53,936 nt of DNA, taken from contig CANGME010000020.1 of the NCBI GenBank assembly GCA_947455145.1, forward strand, positions 1-53,936, read 5' to 3'. The notes under the pieces are model-generated. The model saw only the letters and a list, made by a program, of their open reading frames with translations, did not search any database and was not told the origin of the DNA. Of this stretch, positions 20,441-29,513 are shown in pieces (the stretch's first letter is position 1; the number at the start of each line of letters is the position of its first letter). This stretch comes from Comamonadaceae bacterium. Lineage in GTDB: Bacteria; Pseudomonadota; Gammaproteobacteria; Burkholderiales; Burkholderiaceae_C. A program made the translations under genes and the position numbers.

Positions 20441-20465
20441 ATACTTGACTTATCTAGTCGGCTAT
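20441..20465 (+). promoter_or_regulatory. Type 1 IscR operator at the isc promoter
   Basis: Half-sites ATACTTGACT (20441-20450) and AGTCGGCTAT (20456-20465), separated by TATCT, match the known Type 1 IscR consensus (ATAstTGACT ... AGTCrgsTAT) in full. It ends 37 bp before the iscR start codon. [2Fe-2S]-IscR would repress its own operon here when clusters are plentiful. TATACT (20440-20445) may be the -10 element overlapped by the site. Confidence 0.85.
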
Positions 20466-20502
20466 CTGCCCTATGAACCATTTGACACTTAAGGAGTTTG
20501 CG

Positions 20503-21048
20503 ATGCGACTCACCACCAAAGGCCGTTTTGCGGTCACTGCCATGATTGACCTGGCCCTGCGCCAAAGCAGTGGCCCGGTGACGTTGGCCGCTATCAGCCA
20601 GCGGCAGCAGATTTCTTTGTCTTACCTGGAGCAACTCTTCGGCAAATTGCGCCGCCATGAGTTGGTGGAGTCCACCCGTGGGCCGGGCGGCGGTTATGGT
20701 CTGGCGCGCAAGGCGGCCGACATTACTGTGGCTGACATCATCCTCTCGGTGGACGAACCGATTGACGCCACGCAGTGTGGTGGCAAAGAAAACTGCCTGG
20801 GCGAGGCGGGCCGCTGCATGACGCATGACCTGTGGGCCTCGCTGAACGACCGCATGGTGGAGTTTTTAAGCTCCGTTACCTTGAAAAAACTGGTGGATGA
20901 GCAACTCGCCAAAGGCGTGCAGATTGAAGACAAGCCCAATATGAAGCGCGCCATTTCTGCCATGCCTGGGCTCAAGCCCATCCGCATCAATGCGCCGAAT
21001 TCGGTGTTTGCCCTGGGTAACTTTGGCACTGCATTTTCCAAACCCTGA
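20503..21048 (+). CDS. iscR: Fe-S cluster-sensing repressor IscR (Rrf2 family)
   Basis: 181-residue Rrf2-family regulator that binds a [2Fe-2S] cluster and adjusts Fe-S assembly. Winged-helix N-terminus (MRLTTKGRFAVTAMIDLAL), then cluster ligands Cys 92, Cys 98 and Cys 105 with His 108; the last spacing (six residues) is one longer than in E. coli IscR. ATG at 20503 follows AAGGAG directly, so an upstream in-frame ATG at 20473 is rejected. The operator at 20441-20465 indicates autoregulation of the operon iscR-iscS-iscU-iscA-hscB-hscA-fdx. Confidence 0.95.
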   Translation: MRLTTKGRFAVTAMIDLALRQSSGPVTLAAISQRQQISLSYLEQLFGKLRRHELVESTRGPGGGYGLARKAADITVADIILSVDEPIDATQCGGKENCLGEAGRCMTHDLWASLNDRMVEFLSSVTLKKLVDEQLAKGVQIEDKPNMKRAISAMPGLKPIRINAPNSVFALGNFGTAFSKP

Positions 21049-21077
21049 TTTGATTTGAACCTAGACGAGAACCGACC

Positions 21078-22298
21078 ATGGACCTGACCCCGCACTTCCC
21101 CATCTACATGGACTACAGCGCCACCAACCCCTGCGACCCTCGGGTGGTGGACGCGATGATCCCCTGGTTGCGCGAGCATTTCGGCAACCCGGCATCGCGC
21201 AGCCACGCCTGGGGCTGGGAAGCCGAAGCCGCTGTGGAGAAAGCCCGTGACCATGTGGCCGCCCTCATCAACGCCGACCCGCGCGAGATTGTTTGGACAT
21301 CGGGTGCTACCGAGTCCAACAACCTGGCCATCAAAGGCGCAGCCGGTTTTTACAAAACCAAGGGCAAGCACCTCATCACCGTGAAAACCGAGCACAAAGC
21401 CGTGCTGGACACCATGCGCGAGCTGGAGCGTCAGGGCTTTGAGGTGACTTACCTTGACGTGCAAGAAGACGGCCTGCTGAACCTGGACGTGTTCAAAGCC
21501 GCCATTCGCCCTGACACCATTTTGGCCAGCGTCATGTTTGTCAATAACGAAATTGGTGTGGTTCAAGACATCACCGCCATCGGCAACATTTGCCGTGAAA
21601 AAGGCGTGATCTTCCATGTGGACGCCGCGCAAGCCACCGGCCGTGTGGACATTGACATGACCAGCCTGCCGGTGGATTTGATGAGCCTGACCGCCCACAA
21701 AACCTATGGCCCCAAAGGCATTGGTGCGCTGTACGTGCGCCGCAAGCCACGCATCCGTATCGAGGCACAAATGCACGGCGGTGGCCATGAGCGCGGCATG
21801 CGCAGTGGCACGCTGCCCACCCACCAGTGCGTGGGCATGGGCGAGGCCTACCGCATTGCCAAAGAAGAGATGCATGAAGAAAACAAACGCATCCAGGCCT
21901 TGCATGACCGCATGCTCAAAGGCCTGCAAGACATTGAGCAAGTATTCATCAACGGCCATGCCGAAAAGCGCGTGCCGCACAACCTGAACATGAGCTTTAA
22001 CTACGTGGAGGGCGAGTCGCTCATCATGGGTATCAAAGGCTTGGCCGTGTCTAGCGGCTCCGCTTGCACCTCTGCATCGCTGGAGCCCAGCTATGTGTTG
22101 CGCGCCTTGGGTCGCAGCGATGAGCTGGCCCACAGCAGCCTGCGCATGACGATTGGCCGCTGGACCACCGAAGAAGAAATTGACTACGCCATTTCCACCA
22201 TCAAGCACAACGTCGCCAAGCTTCGCGATCTGAGCCCACTGTGGGAAATGTTTCAGGATGGCATCGACATTTCGACCATCCAATGGGCGGCCCATTAA
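21078..22298 (+). CDS. iscS: Cysteine desulfurase IscS
   Basis: PLP enzyme that removes sulfur from cysteine and supplies it to IscU and other acceptors. 406 residues. Visible: [10 protein letters not shown] (PLP phosphate region), [23 protein letters not shown] with the Schiff-base Lys, and the mobile active-site loop [14 protein letters not shown] carrying the persulfide Cys. The C-terminal end ([19 protein letters not shown]) matches the IscU-binding tail of group I enzymes. Second gene of the operon, 29 bp after iscR. Confidence 0.97.
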   Translation: MDLTPHFPIYMDYSATNPCDPRVVDAMIPWLREHFGNPASRSHAWGWEAEAAVEKARDHVAALINADPREIVWTSGATESNNLAIKGAAGFYKTKGKHLITVKTEHKAVLDTMRELERQGFEVTYLDVQEDGLLNLDVFKAAIRPDTILASVMFVNNEIGVVQDITAIGNICREKGVIFHVDAAQATGRVDIDMTSLPVDLMSLTAHKTYGPKGIGALYVRRKPRIRIEAQMHGGGHERGMRSGTLPTHQCVGMGEAYRIAKEEMHEENKRIQALHDRMLKGLQDIEQVFINGHAEKRVPHNLNMSFNYVEGESLIMGIKGLAVSSGSACTSASLEPSYVLRALGRSDELAHSSLRMTIGRWTTEEEIDYAISTIKHNVAKLRDLSPLWEMFQDGIDISTIQWAAH

Positions 22299-22323
22299 AC
22301 CAATCACCTAAAGAGGTATCACC

Positions 22324-22716
22324 ATGGCATATTCTGAAAAAGTCGTTGATCACTACGAAAACCCGCGCAACGTTGGCTCATTCGACAAGGGCGATGAGTC
22401 GGTCGGCACCGGCATGGTCGGCGCACCGGCTTGCGGCGACGTGATGAAGCTGCAAATCAAGGTCAACCCCGAGACGGGCGTGATTGAAGACGCACGCTTT
22501 AAAACCTACGGTTGCGGTTCGGCCATTGCCTCCAGCTCGCTCGTCACCGAGTGGGTCAAGGGCAAAACGCTGAACGAAGCTGCTGCTTTAAAAAATAGCC
22601 AGATTGCCGAAGAGCTGGCCCTGCCGCCGGTCAAGATTCACTGCTCGATCCTGGCCGAAGATGCCATCAAGGCAGCTGTGGATGACTACAAGAAAAAACA
22701 CGCCGTACTGAACTGA
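22324..22716 (+). CDS. iscU: Fe-S cluster scaffold IscU
   Basis: 130-residue scaffold on which [2Fe-2S] and [4Fe-4S] clusters are built. The three ligand cysteines are Cys 37 (PACGDVMKL, with the labilising Asp 39), Cys 64 (YGCGSAIAS) and Cys 107 in the loop [15 protein letters not shown]. This loop contains the LPPVK motif recognised by the chaperone HscA, encoded downstream. Ribosome-binding site AAAGAGGT precedes the ATG. Confidence 0.97.
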   Translation: MAYSEKVVDHYENPRNVGSFDKGDESVGTGMVGAPACGDVMKLQIKVNPETGVIEDARFKTYGCGSAIASSSLVTEWVKGKTLNEAAALKNSQIAEELALPPVKIHCSILAEDAIKAAVDDYKKKHAVLN

Positions 22717-22723
22717 AGCCACC

Positions 22724-23047
22724 ATGTCTGTTACTTTGACTGAAGCTGCCGCCCGGCACGTCAACCGCTACCTGGCCAAGCGTGGCAAGGGCGTGGGCGT
22801 GCGTTTGGGCGTCAAGACCACGGGTTGCTCTGGCCTGGCCTACAAGCTGGAGTACGTGGACGAGTTCGCGCCTGAAGATGTGGTGTTTGAAGACCAAGGC
22901 ATCAAAGTGCTGGTCGATCCTAAAAGCCTGTCCTACATCAACGGCACGCAGCTTGATTTTGTGCGCGAGGGTTTGAACGAAGGCTTTCGTTTCAACAACC
23001 CGAACGAGCGCGACAAGTGCGGCTGCGGTGAGTCGTTTCGGGTGTGA
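22724..23047 (+). CDS. iscA: Fe-S cluster assembly A-type carrier IscA
   Basis: 107-residue A-type carrier that delivers clusters to apo-proteins. The three conserved cysteines are in [13 protein letters not shown] and the C-terminal CGCG ([11 protein letters not shown]). It starts 7 bp after iscU and its last codon overlaps the GTG start of hscB. Confidence 0.96.
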   Translation: MSVTLTEAAARHVNRYLAKRGKGVGVRLGVKTTGCSGLAYKLEYVDEFAPEDVVFEDQGIKVLVDPKSLSYINGTQLDFVREGLNEGFRFNNPNERDKCGCGESFRV

Positions 23048-23565
23048 ACCTCCAGTCCAGCGATTTTGAGCTCTTTGGTCTGGTGCCCCGTTTCGCACAA
23101 GACCGCGCAGCGTTGGACGCCCGCTGGAAAGAGTTGCAACGTGAAATTCACCCTGACAGATTTGCCTCTCAAGGGGCCAGCGCCCAGCGCGTGGCCATGC
23201 AGTGGTCGGCACGCATCAATGAAGCGTATCAACGGCTCAAAGACCCGCTCAAGCGCGCAGGCTACCTGTGTGAGTTGAACGGGGCTGCCATCAAGGCCGA
23301 AGACAACACCGCCATGCCCGCAGCGTTTTTGATGCAGCAAATGGAGTGGCGCGAGGCTCTGGACGATGCCCATGGCGTTGACGAGCTGAACCAACTCAGT
23401 GATGAGGTGAGTCGCAGCCGACAAGCCGCACTTGTGCAATGCGAGCATCAGCTGGACGTGGCGCATGACTACCCGGCAGCAGTGGCGCAGGTGAGGGCGC
23501 TGATGTTCATCGAGCGCTTTGCTCGTGACATTGAAAACCGGTTTGATCGGATAGAGAACGAATAA
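23044..23565 (+). CDS. hscB: Co-chaperone HscB (J-domain protein)
   Basis: 173-residue J-type co-chaperone that brings IscU to HscA and stimulates its ATPase. The J domain (first 75 residues) has the HPD motif in [11 protein letters not shown]; the C-terminal part is the IscU-binding three-helix bundle ([15 protein letters not shown]). Start is GTG at 23044, overlapping the iscA stop, giving translational coupling. Confidence 0.95.
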   Translation: MNLQSSDFELFGLVPRFAQDRAALDARWKELQREIHPDRFASQGASAQRVAMQWSARINEAYQRLKDPLKRAGYLCELNGAAIKAEDNTAMPAAFLMQQMEWREALDDAHGVDELNQLSDEVSRSRQAALVQCEHQLDVAHDYPAAVAQVRALMFIERFARDIENRFDRIENE

Positions 23566-23569
23566 CTTG

Positions 23570-23603
23570 GCGGGGCAGACCTTTTAGCGCTGTCCTCAAC
23601 TGA
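23570..23603. repeat. Short dispersed palindromic repeat between hscB and hscA
   Basis: GCGGGGCAGACC (23570-23581) and CTGTCCTCAACTGA (23590-23603) reproduce, in opposite orientation, the two ends of the repeat at 44709-44750 (TCAGTTGAGGACAG ... GGTCTGTCCCGC), with a different spacer. It fills most of the 48-bp gap before hscA, whose start has no clear ribosome-binding site. Confidence 0.5.
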
Positions 23604-23613
23604 CTAATTAGCA

Positions 23614-25470
23614 ATGGCACTCCTGCAAATCTCCGAACCCGGCCACACGCCCGACCCGCACAAACGCCGCGTAGCCGTGGGCATTGACTTGGGCACAACC
23701 CACTCCTTGGTGGCCTCCGTGCGCAGCGGCGTGGCCGAGTGCTTGCCGGACGAGCAAGGCCACGTTATCTTGCCCTCCGTCGTGCGCTACCTCGCCAACG
23801 GCGGGCGGCAAATCGGGCGCGAGGCCCAGGCTGCGCAGAGTAGTGACCCGGAGAACACCATTGCATCCGTCAAGCGCTTCATGGGTCGAGGCGTGCGCGA
23901 TGTGGCTGGGCGTGAGAAGCTGCCCTACCACTTTGTGGATCACCCCGGCATGCTGGGCTTGCAAACCGTGGCGGGTGAAAAGTCACCCGTCGAGGTGAGC
24001 GCTGATATTTTGGCCACGCTGCGTTACCGCGCTGAAGACACCTTCAATGAAGACGTGTTTGGTGCGGTCATCACCGTGCCCGCCTACTTTGACGATGCCC
24101 AGCGCCAAGCCACCAAAGACGCCGCGCAACTGGCCGGCCTGAACGTTCTGCGCCTCATCAACGAGCCCACCGCTGCCGCCATTGCCTACGGACTGGACAA
24201 CGCCAGCGAAGGCATTTACGCCATTTACGACTTGGGAGGCGGCACGTTTGACATCTCCATCCTGCGGCTGACGCAGGGCGTGTTTGAGGTGATCGCCACG
24301 GGTGGTGACTCGGCCCTGGGCGGCGATGATTACGACGCGGCTTTGGTGGACTGGGTCTTGCAGCAGACCGGTTTGTCTAGCGTGACGGCCATGGACAAAG
24401 TGGCTCTCAAAGCGGCAGCACGCGCGGCCAAAGAGGCTTTGTCAGCCGCCGATTCAGTGACCTTTGCAGCCACAGTCGCAGACCGAGCCGTGAGCTTGAA
24501 TGTCACGACCGCGCAATTCGAAACCCTGTCAGCCAGCCTCACCGCACGCACCCTGAGTGCCGTGCGCAAGGCGCTACGCGATGCCAAGCTCAGCACGGAC
24601 GAAATCAAAGGCGTGGTGATGGTCGGCGGCTCCACCCGTATGCCGCAGATTCGGCGTGCGGTGGCTGAGTTGTTCGGGCGCGAGCCACTAATCAACTTGA
24701 ACCCGGACGAGGTGGTGGCTCTGGGCGCGGCCATTCAAGCCAACCAGCTCGCGGGTAATGCGACCACCGATGACTTGCTGCTGCTGGACGTGATTCCCCT
24801 GTCGCTCGGCGTGGAAACCATGGGTGGCTTGGTGGAGCGCATCGTGCCGCGCAACCAGACCATCCCCACCGCGATGGCGCAAGACTTCACCACCTACAAA
24901 GACGGCCAGACTGCACTCGCCTTGCACGTGGTGCAGGGCGAGCGCGACTTGGTGGCCGATTGCCGCAGTCTGGCGCGCTTTGAGCTGCGCGGCATTCCGC
25001 CCATGGCGGCAGGCGCAGCGCGCATTCGCGTGACCTTCACGGTCGATGCAGACGGCTTGCTGCACGTCGGCGCGCATGAGCAGATCAGCGGCGTGGAAGC
25101 CAGCATTGACGTGAAGCCATCCTACGGTTTGGAAGACTCTCAAATTGCGCAAATGCTGCAAGACAGTTTTGCCACGGCAGATGAAGACATGCGCTCCCGC
25201 GCGCTGATTGAAGCCCGGGTCGATGCCGACCGCATGCTGCTAGCCACGCACAGTGCGCTGGACGCCGATGGCGATGCGCTTAGTGCCGAAGAGCGCGAAG
25301 TCATTGATGGTCTGATGAGCGCACTGGCCACCGCCAAATCATCAGACCAAGCCGCCACCGTAGAAGCCGCTACCGACGCACTGGCCAAAGGCACTGAAGC
25401 CTTTGCCGCCCAGCGCATGAACCGGGGCATTCAAAAAGCCTTGTCCGGCAAAAACATTGCCACCGTTTAA
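23614..25470 (+). CDS. hscA: Hsp70-type chaperone HscA for Fe-S cluster transfer
   Basis: 618-residue specialised DnaK paralogue that drives cluster release from IscU. Nucleotide-binding motifs: [14 protein letters not shown] (phosphate 1), [13 protein letters not shown] (phosphate 2), [13 protein letters not shown] (adenosine); the substrate-binding domain begins around [18 protein letters not shown]. The shorter C-terminal lid and isc context separate it from DnaK. It follows hscB after 48 bp that contain a dispersed repeat. Confidence 0.96.
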   Translation: MALLQISEPGHTPDPHKRRVAVGIDLGTTHSLVASVRSGVAECLPDEQGHVILPSVVRYLANGGRQIGREAQAAQSSDPENTIASVKRFMGRGVRDVAGREKLPYHFVDHPGMLGLQTVAGEKSPVEVSADILATLRYRAEDTFNEDVFGAVITVPAYFDDAQRQATKDAAQLAGLNVLRLINEPTAAAIAYGLDNASEGIYAIYDLGGGTFDISILRLTQGVFEVIATGGDSALGGDDYDAALVDWVLQQTGLSSVTAMDKVALKAAARAAKEALSAADSVTFAATVADRAVSLNVTTAQFETLSASLTARTLSAVRKALRDAKLSTDEIKGVVMVGGSTRMPQIRRAVAELFGREPLINLNPDEVVALGAAIQANQLAGNATTDDLLLLDVIPLSLGVETMGGLVERIVPRNQTIPTAMAQDFTTYKDGQTALALHVVQGERDLVADCRSLARFELRGIPPMAAGAARIRVTFTVDADGLLHVGAHEQISGVEASIDVKPSYGLEDSQIAQMLQDSFATADEDMRSRALIEARVDADRMLLATHSALDADGDALSAEEREVIDGLMSALATAKSSDQAATVEAATDALAKGTEAFAAQRMNRGIQKALSGKNIATV

Positions 25471-25479
25471 AGACACTTT

Positions 25480-25818
25480 ATGCCCATCATCAGAATCCTC
25501 CCCCACGCCGAGTACTGCCCTCAGGGCGCTGAAATCTCAGCCCCCGCCGGAACCTCCATTTGCGAAGCCATGTTGGACAACCACATCAACATCGAGCACG
25601 CCTGCGACATGAGCTGCGCCTGCACCACCTGCCACGTCATCGTGCGCGAGGGCTTGGCGTCGCTCAACGAACAAGACGAAAACGAAGAAGACCTGCTAGA
25701 CCGCGCCTGGGGCCTAGAGCCCAACTCGCGCCTGAGCTGCCAAGCCATCCTGGCGCAAACCGATGTGGTGGTGGAGATACCCAAGTACTCCATCAACCAC
25801 GCCAAAGAAAACCATTGA
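25480..25818 (+). CDS. fdx: ISC-type [2Fe-2S] ferredoxin
   Basis: 112-residue adrenodoxin-like ferredoxin that supplies electrons for cluster assembly. Ligands: CDMSCACTTC (C-x5-C-x2-C arrangement) and a fourth Cys in RLSCQAIL. It begins 9 bp after hscA and closes the operon; no iscX was found. Confidence 0.95.
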   Translation: MPIIRILPHAEYCPQGAEISAPAGTSICEAMLDNHINIEHACDMSCACTTCHVIVREGLASLNEQDENEEDLLDRAWGLEPNSRLSCQAILAQTDVVVEIPKYSINHAKENH

Positions 25819-25839
25819 TCGCAGCCTCACATTTCAGCC

Positions 25840-26556
25840 ATGCGCCAGATTTTTCTTGATACCGAAACCACCGGCCTCTCCGCCGCCACCGGCGACCGCG
25901 TGATTGAGATCGGCTGCGTTGAACTGTTCAACCGCAAGCTCACCGGCAACAACAAACACTTCTACCTGAACCCCGAGCGCGACAGCCACGAAGACGCGCT
26001 CAAGGTGCACGGCATCAGCAATGAATTTTTGCGTGACAAGCCTAAATTTGAAGCAGTGGCCGACGAGCTGATGGACTACCTGCGGGACGCTGAAATCATC
26101 ATCCACAACGCGCAGTTTGACGTGAGCTTTCTCAACAAAGAGCTTGAGCTGATCGGCAAACCCTTGTTCCGCGAATTCGTCACCAGCGTGACCGATACAT
26201 TGGTGATGGCCAAGGAAATGTTCCCCGGCAAGCGCAACTCGCTGGACGCGCTGTGCTCTCGCCTGGGCGTGGACAATTCCGGGCGCACCCTGCACGGTGC
26301 TTTGCTAGACGCCGAGTTGCTGGCCGACGTGTACATCAACCTCACACGCGGCCAAGACGCCTTGCTGATTGATGCCTTTGACGCCGAGTCAACTCAAGTG
26401 AACGCCGAGAAGGTGGACTTGAGTACCTTCACCCTGCCGGTGATTGCCGCCAATGAACAAGAAAACGCTGCCCACCTCGACCAACTCAGCCAGCTCGACA
26501 AATCCAGCGGTGGCAAGACGCTGTGGCGGAATTTGGCGGCCGAAGTTGTGGCATAA
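25840..26556 (+). CDS. dnaQ: DNA polymerase III epsilon subunit (3'-5' proofreading exonuclease)
   Basis: 238-residue DEDDh exonuclease that proofreads for the replicative polymerase. Exo I FLDTETTGL (Asp, Glu), Exo II IIIHNAQFDVSFL, Exo III HGALLDAELLADVY (His, Asp). The C-terminal tail (TLWRNLAAEVVA) is the alpha-subunit binding segment. It lies 21 bp after fdx and may be read through from the isc operon. Confidence 0.95.
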   Translation: MRQIFLDTETTGLSAATGDRVIEIGCVELFNRKLTGNNKHFYLNPERDSHEDALKVHGISNEFLRDKPKFEAVADELMDYLRDAEIIIHNAQFDVSFLNKELELIGKPLFREFVTSVTDTLVMAKEMFPGKRNSLDALCSRLGVDNSGRTLHGALLDAELLADVYINLTRGQDALLIDAFDAESTQVNAEKVDLSTFTLPVIAANEQENAAHLDQLSQLDKSSGGKTLWRNLAAEVVA

Positions 26557-26581
26557 TTCGAGGCTTACCTGAACACATTCA

Positions 26582-26656
26582 GGGCGGTTAGCTCAGGGGT
26601 AGAGCACTGCATTCACACTGCAGGGGTCGCAAGTTCGAAACTTGCACTGCCCACCA
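26582..26656 (+). tRNA. tRNA-Val, anticodon CAC
   Basis: 75 nt including an encoded CCA. Acceptor GGGCGGT (26582-26588) pairs with ACTGCCC (26646-26652). The D arm is GCTC ... GAGC, the anticodon stem CTGCA/TGCAG holds the loop TTCACAC with anticodon CAC, and the T arm is GCAAG-TTCGAAA-CTTGC. CAC reads GUG, the valine codon most used in this genome. It sits 25 bp after dnaQ. Confidence 0.95.
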
Positions 26657-26670
26657 ATTTATTGGTTATA

Positions 26671-26708
26671 AAAAAAGGACTTACGAGAAATCGCAAGTCC
26701 TTTTTTGT
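26671..26708 (+). terminator. Rho-independent terminator after tRNA-Val
   Basis: A 16-bp stem with one mismatch (26671-26686 with 26691-26706) closed by a GAAA tetraloop; the AAAAAA/TTTTTT base gives a U-run on the plus strand. It separates the tRNA from the TPP riboswitch that starts about 90 bp further on. Confidence 0.9.
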
Positions 26709-26796
26709 TTGATGCTCCAAAAACACCCTGAATCCTATGTTCACTATAGAGCCAAGCGGCACGCTTGAGTCCTGATAAAATAAAACCTTGAAAATT

Positions 26797-26883
26797 CGCT
26801 AGGGGTGTTGCGCCACACAAGTGGTGTGACTGAGAAAGTCCCTTTGAACCTGATTGAGGTAATCCTCGCGCAGGGAAGCTTGT
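26797..26883 (+). promoter_or_regulatory. TPP (THI-box) riboswitch
   Basis: The conserved core of the thiamin pyrophosphate aptamer is present in order. GCTAGGGGTG opens the P1/P2 helices; CTGAGA (26830-26835) follows a stable P3-type hairpin (CCACAC-AAGT-GGTGTG). CCTTTGAACCTGAT (26841-26854) comes next, and GCGCAGGGAAGC (26868-26879) closes P1. It lies 78 bp upstream of the LuxE-like gene, on the same strand, so that operon should be switched off when TPP is abundant. Confidence 0.93.
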
Positions 26884-26917
26884 CAAATGAACGGCGCTCT
26901 CACTTGAGCTCAAACCC

Positions 26918-26954
26918 GTTCCCAGCCAGCCTACCTGCCATTTAGAACTGGGAC
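26918..26954 (+). promoter_or_regulatory. Possible riboswitch expression platform (SD-sequestering hairpin)
   Basis: TCCCAG (26920-26925) can pair with CTGGGA (26948-26953). The latter contains the only purine-rich ribosome-binding site candidate (GGGA) before the GTG start at 26961. A switch between this hairpin and an alternative fold would explain translational control. No terminator-like T-tract lies between aptamer and gene, which also favours translational control. Inferred; not folded computationally. Confidence 0.4.
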
Positions 26955-26960
26955 AGAAAA

Positions 26961-28055
26961 GTGGCGCTCGATAATTCACCCTCTGCGTTCATCATTTCGC
27001 AAGTGCTGGAATTCATGGCGCGTTCAGCGGTTAACGATGACGACTTCAATGCCCTCGCGCTGCGCGTCTTCGCCCATCAGTTTGAACACAACCTGCCTTT
27101 TCAGCGATTTTGCCAGCAGCGCGGCAAAACGCCGCGCCTGGTGAAAAGCTGGCAGGCCATTCCGGCGGTGCCCATCAACGCGTTCAAAGACTTGACGCTG
27201 AGCTGTGTGCCCCCCGATCACTGCGAGCGCACGTTCATGACCAGCGGCACAACGCGCGGCGATGTGAAAGGCTGCCACTTCCACCCCACGATGGCGGTGT
27301 ATGACGCCTCGATGCTGCGCAATTTTTCTCACCACGTCATGCAGGGCGACAGCCGCCTGCGCATGGGTATTTTGTTTCCCACCGAGGTGGTGATGCCCAA
27401 CTCGTCGCTGGCGCACTACTTGGGTTTGGCCCTTCACAACTTTGGCGCGCCTGGCAGTGCGTATTACCTGGGTGACGACGGTTTGCAGCTTGACGCCCTG
27501 TGCCAAGCGCTCACCCAGGCGCAGCAAACCCAGATGCCATTTGCCTTGCTGGGCGCGAGCTACAGTTTTGTGCATGTGATGGACGCCTTGCAAGCGCGCG
27601 GCCTTGCTTTTAAATTACCCCAAGGCAGTCGCTTGCTCGATACCGGCGGCTTCAAAGGCCAATCACGCGAGATCGAGGCGGATGCGTTTTATGCCCAACT
27701 CGCCGCCACCTTTGGCGTGAGCCGCGAGCAGTGCCTCAATATGTACGGCATGACCGAACTCAGCACCCAGTTTTACGATGCCGGAAACCTCCGCGTGCCG
27801 TCGGTTAAACGTGGGCCGCACTGGATTCGTTCGCGCTTGATAGACCCACTCACGGGCCATGACGTGCCCACTGGCGAGCGCGGCATTTTGGCCCATACCG
27901 ATTTGGCCAACTTTAATTCTGTCGTCAGCATCTTGACCGAGGACGTCGGCATCGCCAGCGACGACGGTTTTGTCCTGTTGGGCCGCGCGCAGGGTAGCCA
28001 AGCCAAGGGCTGTTCGATGGCGGTGGATGAGTTCTTGAAAGCAGCGCAGGCGTGA
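26961..28055 (+). CDS. LuxE-like acyl-activating enzyme (acyl-protein synthetase family)
   Basis: 364-residue protein of the LuxE family, members of the ANL adenylate-forming group that activate a carboxylic acid with ATP. Motifs: TSGTTRG (94-100, phosphate loop), NMYGMTE (260-266, adenylate pocket), GERGILAHTDLAN, and a glycine-rich GRAQGSQAKGCSM (341-353) near the C terminus. Start is GTG at 26961. In luminous bacteria LuxE hands an acyl group to LuxC, and here a LuxC-like gene overlaps by four bases (GTGA). There is no luciferase nearby, so the substrate must be something else. TPP control suggests a thiamin-related acid (inference). Confidence 0.88.
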   Translation: MALDNSPSAFIISQVLEFMARSAVNDDDFNALALRVFAHQFEHNLPFQRFCQQRGKTPRLVKSWQAIPAVPINAFKDLTLSCVPPDHCERTFMTSGTTRGDVKGCHFHPTMAVYDASMLRNFSHHVMQGDSRLRMGILFPTEVVMPNSSLAHYLGLALHNFGAPGSAYYLGDDGLQLDALCQALTQAQQTQMPFALLGASYSFVHVMDALQARGLAFKLPQGSRLLDTGGFKGQSREIEADAFYAQLAATFGVSREQCLNMYGMTELSTQFYDAGNLRVPSVKRGPHWIRSRLIDPLTGHDVPTGERGILAHTDLANFNSVVSILTEDVGIASDDGFVLLGRAQGSQAKGCSMAVDEFLKAAQA

Positions 28056-29512
28056 GCGCGCTCGTTTTTAAGGCAGGCTACCTGCCCGGCCTGACTGACG
28101 ACGACGTGGCGTGGCATCGCCTCAGCCTGGGCGCACCGCACGCACCTTTGCAAGTTGATGTGCCGCAACTGAGCCTCGCGCAACTGACGGCTTTGGCCCA
28201 GCGCGTGCGGCAAGCCCGCCAAGCCCATTTGGCAACCCTGAGGGTGTCTGAGATTGTGGGAGTGCTGGACCGGGCGGTCGCTCGTTTGCTAGATGTCAAT
28301 GACGTTTACCGCCAGCAGCTGGATCTTCTTTTGCCTCAAGCCAGCGGTTTTGATGCCGAGATGGTGCGCTTGAACCTGAGCGCCTATTTGCAGACTTTTC
28401 GCAGCCTGCAACTTCAGCGTTTTGTGGCCGAGGACTTTGCCAACCCTCAGCTCCTGGATGCTTTTCAACCCCGCAGCACTGGCGGTTGGGCCAAAGCCTT
28501 TGGCCCTGGCTTGATGGTTCATGTGTGGGCTGGCAATGTGCCCGCCTTGCCACTCTGGAGTTTTGTCTCTGGCTTGTTGGTCAAAGCCGGATCCATTGGG
28601 AAAATAGCCAGCGCAGAGCCGGTGTTTGCCAGCGTTTTCGCCCGTTTGTTGGCTGAAGTTGAACCCTGCTGGGCCGACTGCTTTGCCGTGGTCTGGTGGC
28701 AAGGCGGTGACGCCGAGCAAGAGTGCCATGCCTTCGCCTTGGCCGACGTGGTGTTGGCCTACGGCGGCAATCAGGCCTTGACGGCCATGCAAGCGCGGGC
28801 CCCGGTGACCACCCGCTTTTTGCCGCATGGCCACAAACTCAGTTTTGGCATGGTGTCTTGCGCTGCGCTGGCGCTGCGCAAGGGCCAAGCTGTAGCGCGC
28901 CAAGCCGCACTGGATGTGGCCCGTTACGACCAGCAAGGTTGCTACTCGCCCCATGTTTTTTATGTGCAACGCGGCGGCGCCGTCAGCCCCCAAGAATTTG
29001 CCCAGCACCTGGCCAGCGAGTTGGCCGCACTTCATCACAAGTTGGCGCGTCGTTCACTCACGCTAGAGGAGGCGGCGCAAGTCAATGCTTGGCGCCAGTC
29101 CCATGAATTGGCGGCCATTGATGACCACTCATGCATTGTGTTGGGCCACACTGCCCCATGGGGCACCGTGGTGTACACCGATCAGCCACATGCGCTGACA
29201 CCCGGCCCCTTGAACCGCTGCGTCGTCGTTGCCGCTGTCGATGCGCTTGAAGACGTGGTGGCATTGATCGCACCCCAGCGCGACTTTCTGCAAACGGTTG
29301 GCTTGGCCGTCTCGCCAGAAGAAATGCTGCACTTTGGTGAGCGCTTGGGCCAAGCGGGCGTGACGCGCATCTGCGCCGTGGGCCAGATGACCTCCCCCGA
29401 AGCAGGCTGGCACCACGATGGGCGCTTTAGCTTGCTCGACTTGGTGCGCATGGTGGACATTGAAGCCTCCACCGAACGCGAGGCCCAGCGCTTCACCCGC
29501 TACGAGCTTTGA
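28052..29512 (+). CDS. LuxC-like acyl reductase (acyl-CoA/acyl-protein to aldehyde)
   Basis: 486 residues of the LuxC family, an aldehyde-dehydrogenase-related fold that accepts an acyl group on a cysteine and reduces it with NADPH to the aldehyde. The catalytic Cys is 297 in RYDQQGCYSPH; the nucleotide-binding half is around AGNVPALPLWSFVSGLLVKAG. Start GTG at 28052 overlaps the LuxE-like stop, and the stop codon is one base before the ABC ATPase start. It and the LuxE-like protein would form a carboxylic-acid reductase pair; aldehyde would then be reduced by the SDR at the end of the operon (inference). Confidence 0.88.
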   Translation: MSALVFKAGYLPGLTDDDVAWHRLSLGAPHAPLQVDVPQLSLAQLTALAQRVRQARQAHLATLRVSEIVGVLDRAVARLLDVNDVYRQQLDLLLPQASGFDAEMVRLNLSAYLQTFRSLQLQRFVAEDFANPQLLDAFQPRSTGGWAKAFGPGLMVHVWAGNVPALPLWSFVSGLLVKAGSIGKIASAEPVFASVFARLLAEVEPCWADCFAVVWWQGGDAEQECHAFALADVVLAYGGNQALTAMQARAPVTTRFLPHGHKLSFGMVSCAALALRKGQAVARQAALDVARYDQQGCYSPHVFYVQRGGAVSPQEFAQHLASELAALHHKLARRSLTLEEAAQVNAWRQSHELAAIDDHSCIVLGHTAPWGTVVYTDQPHALTPGPLNRCVVVAAVDALEDVVALIAPQRDFLQTVGLAVSPEEMLHFGERLGQAGVTRICAVGQMTSPEAGWHHDGRFSLLDLVRMVDIEASTEREAQRFTRYEL

Positions 29513-29513
29513 T

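Noticed and set aside
26961-29512. Bioluminescence (lux) operon
   Set aside because: LuxE- and LuxC-like genes are present, but no luxA/luxB/luxD; the TPP riboswitch and ABC importer point elsewhere.
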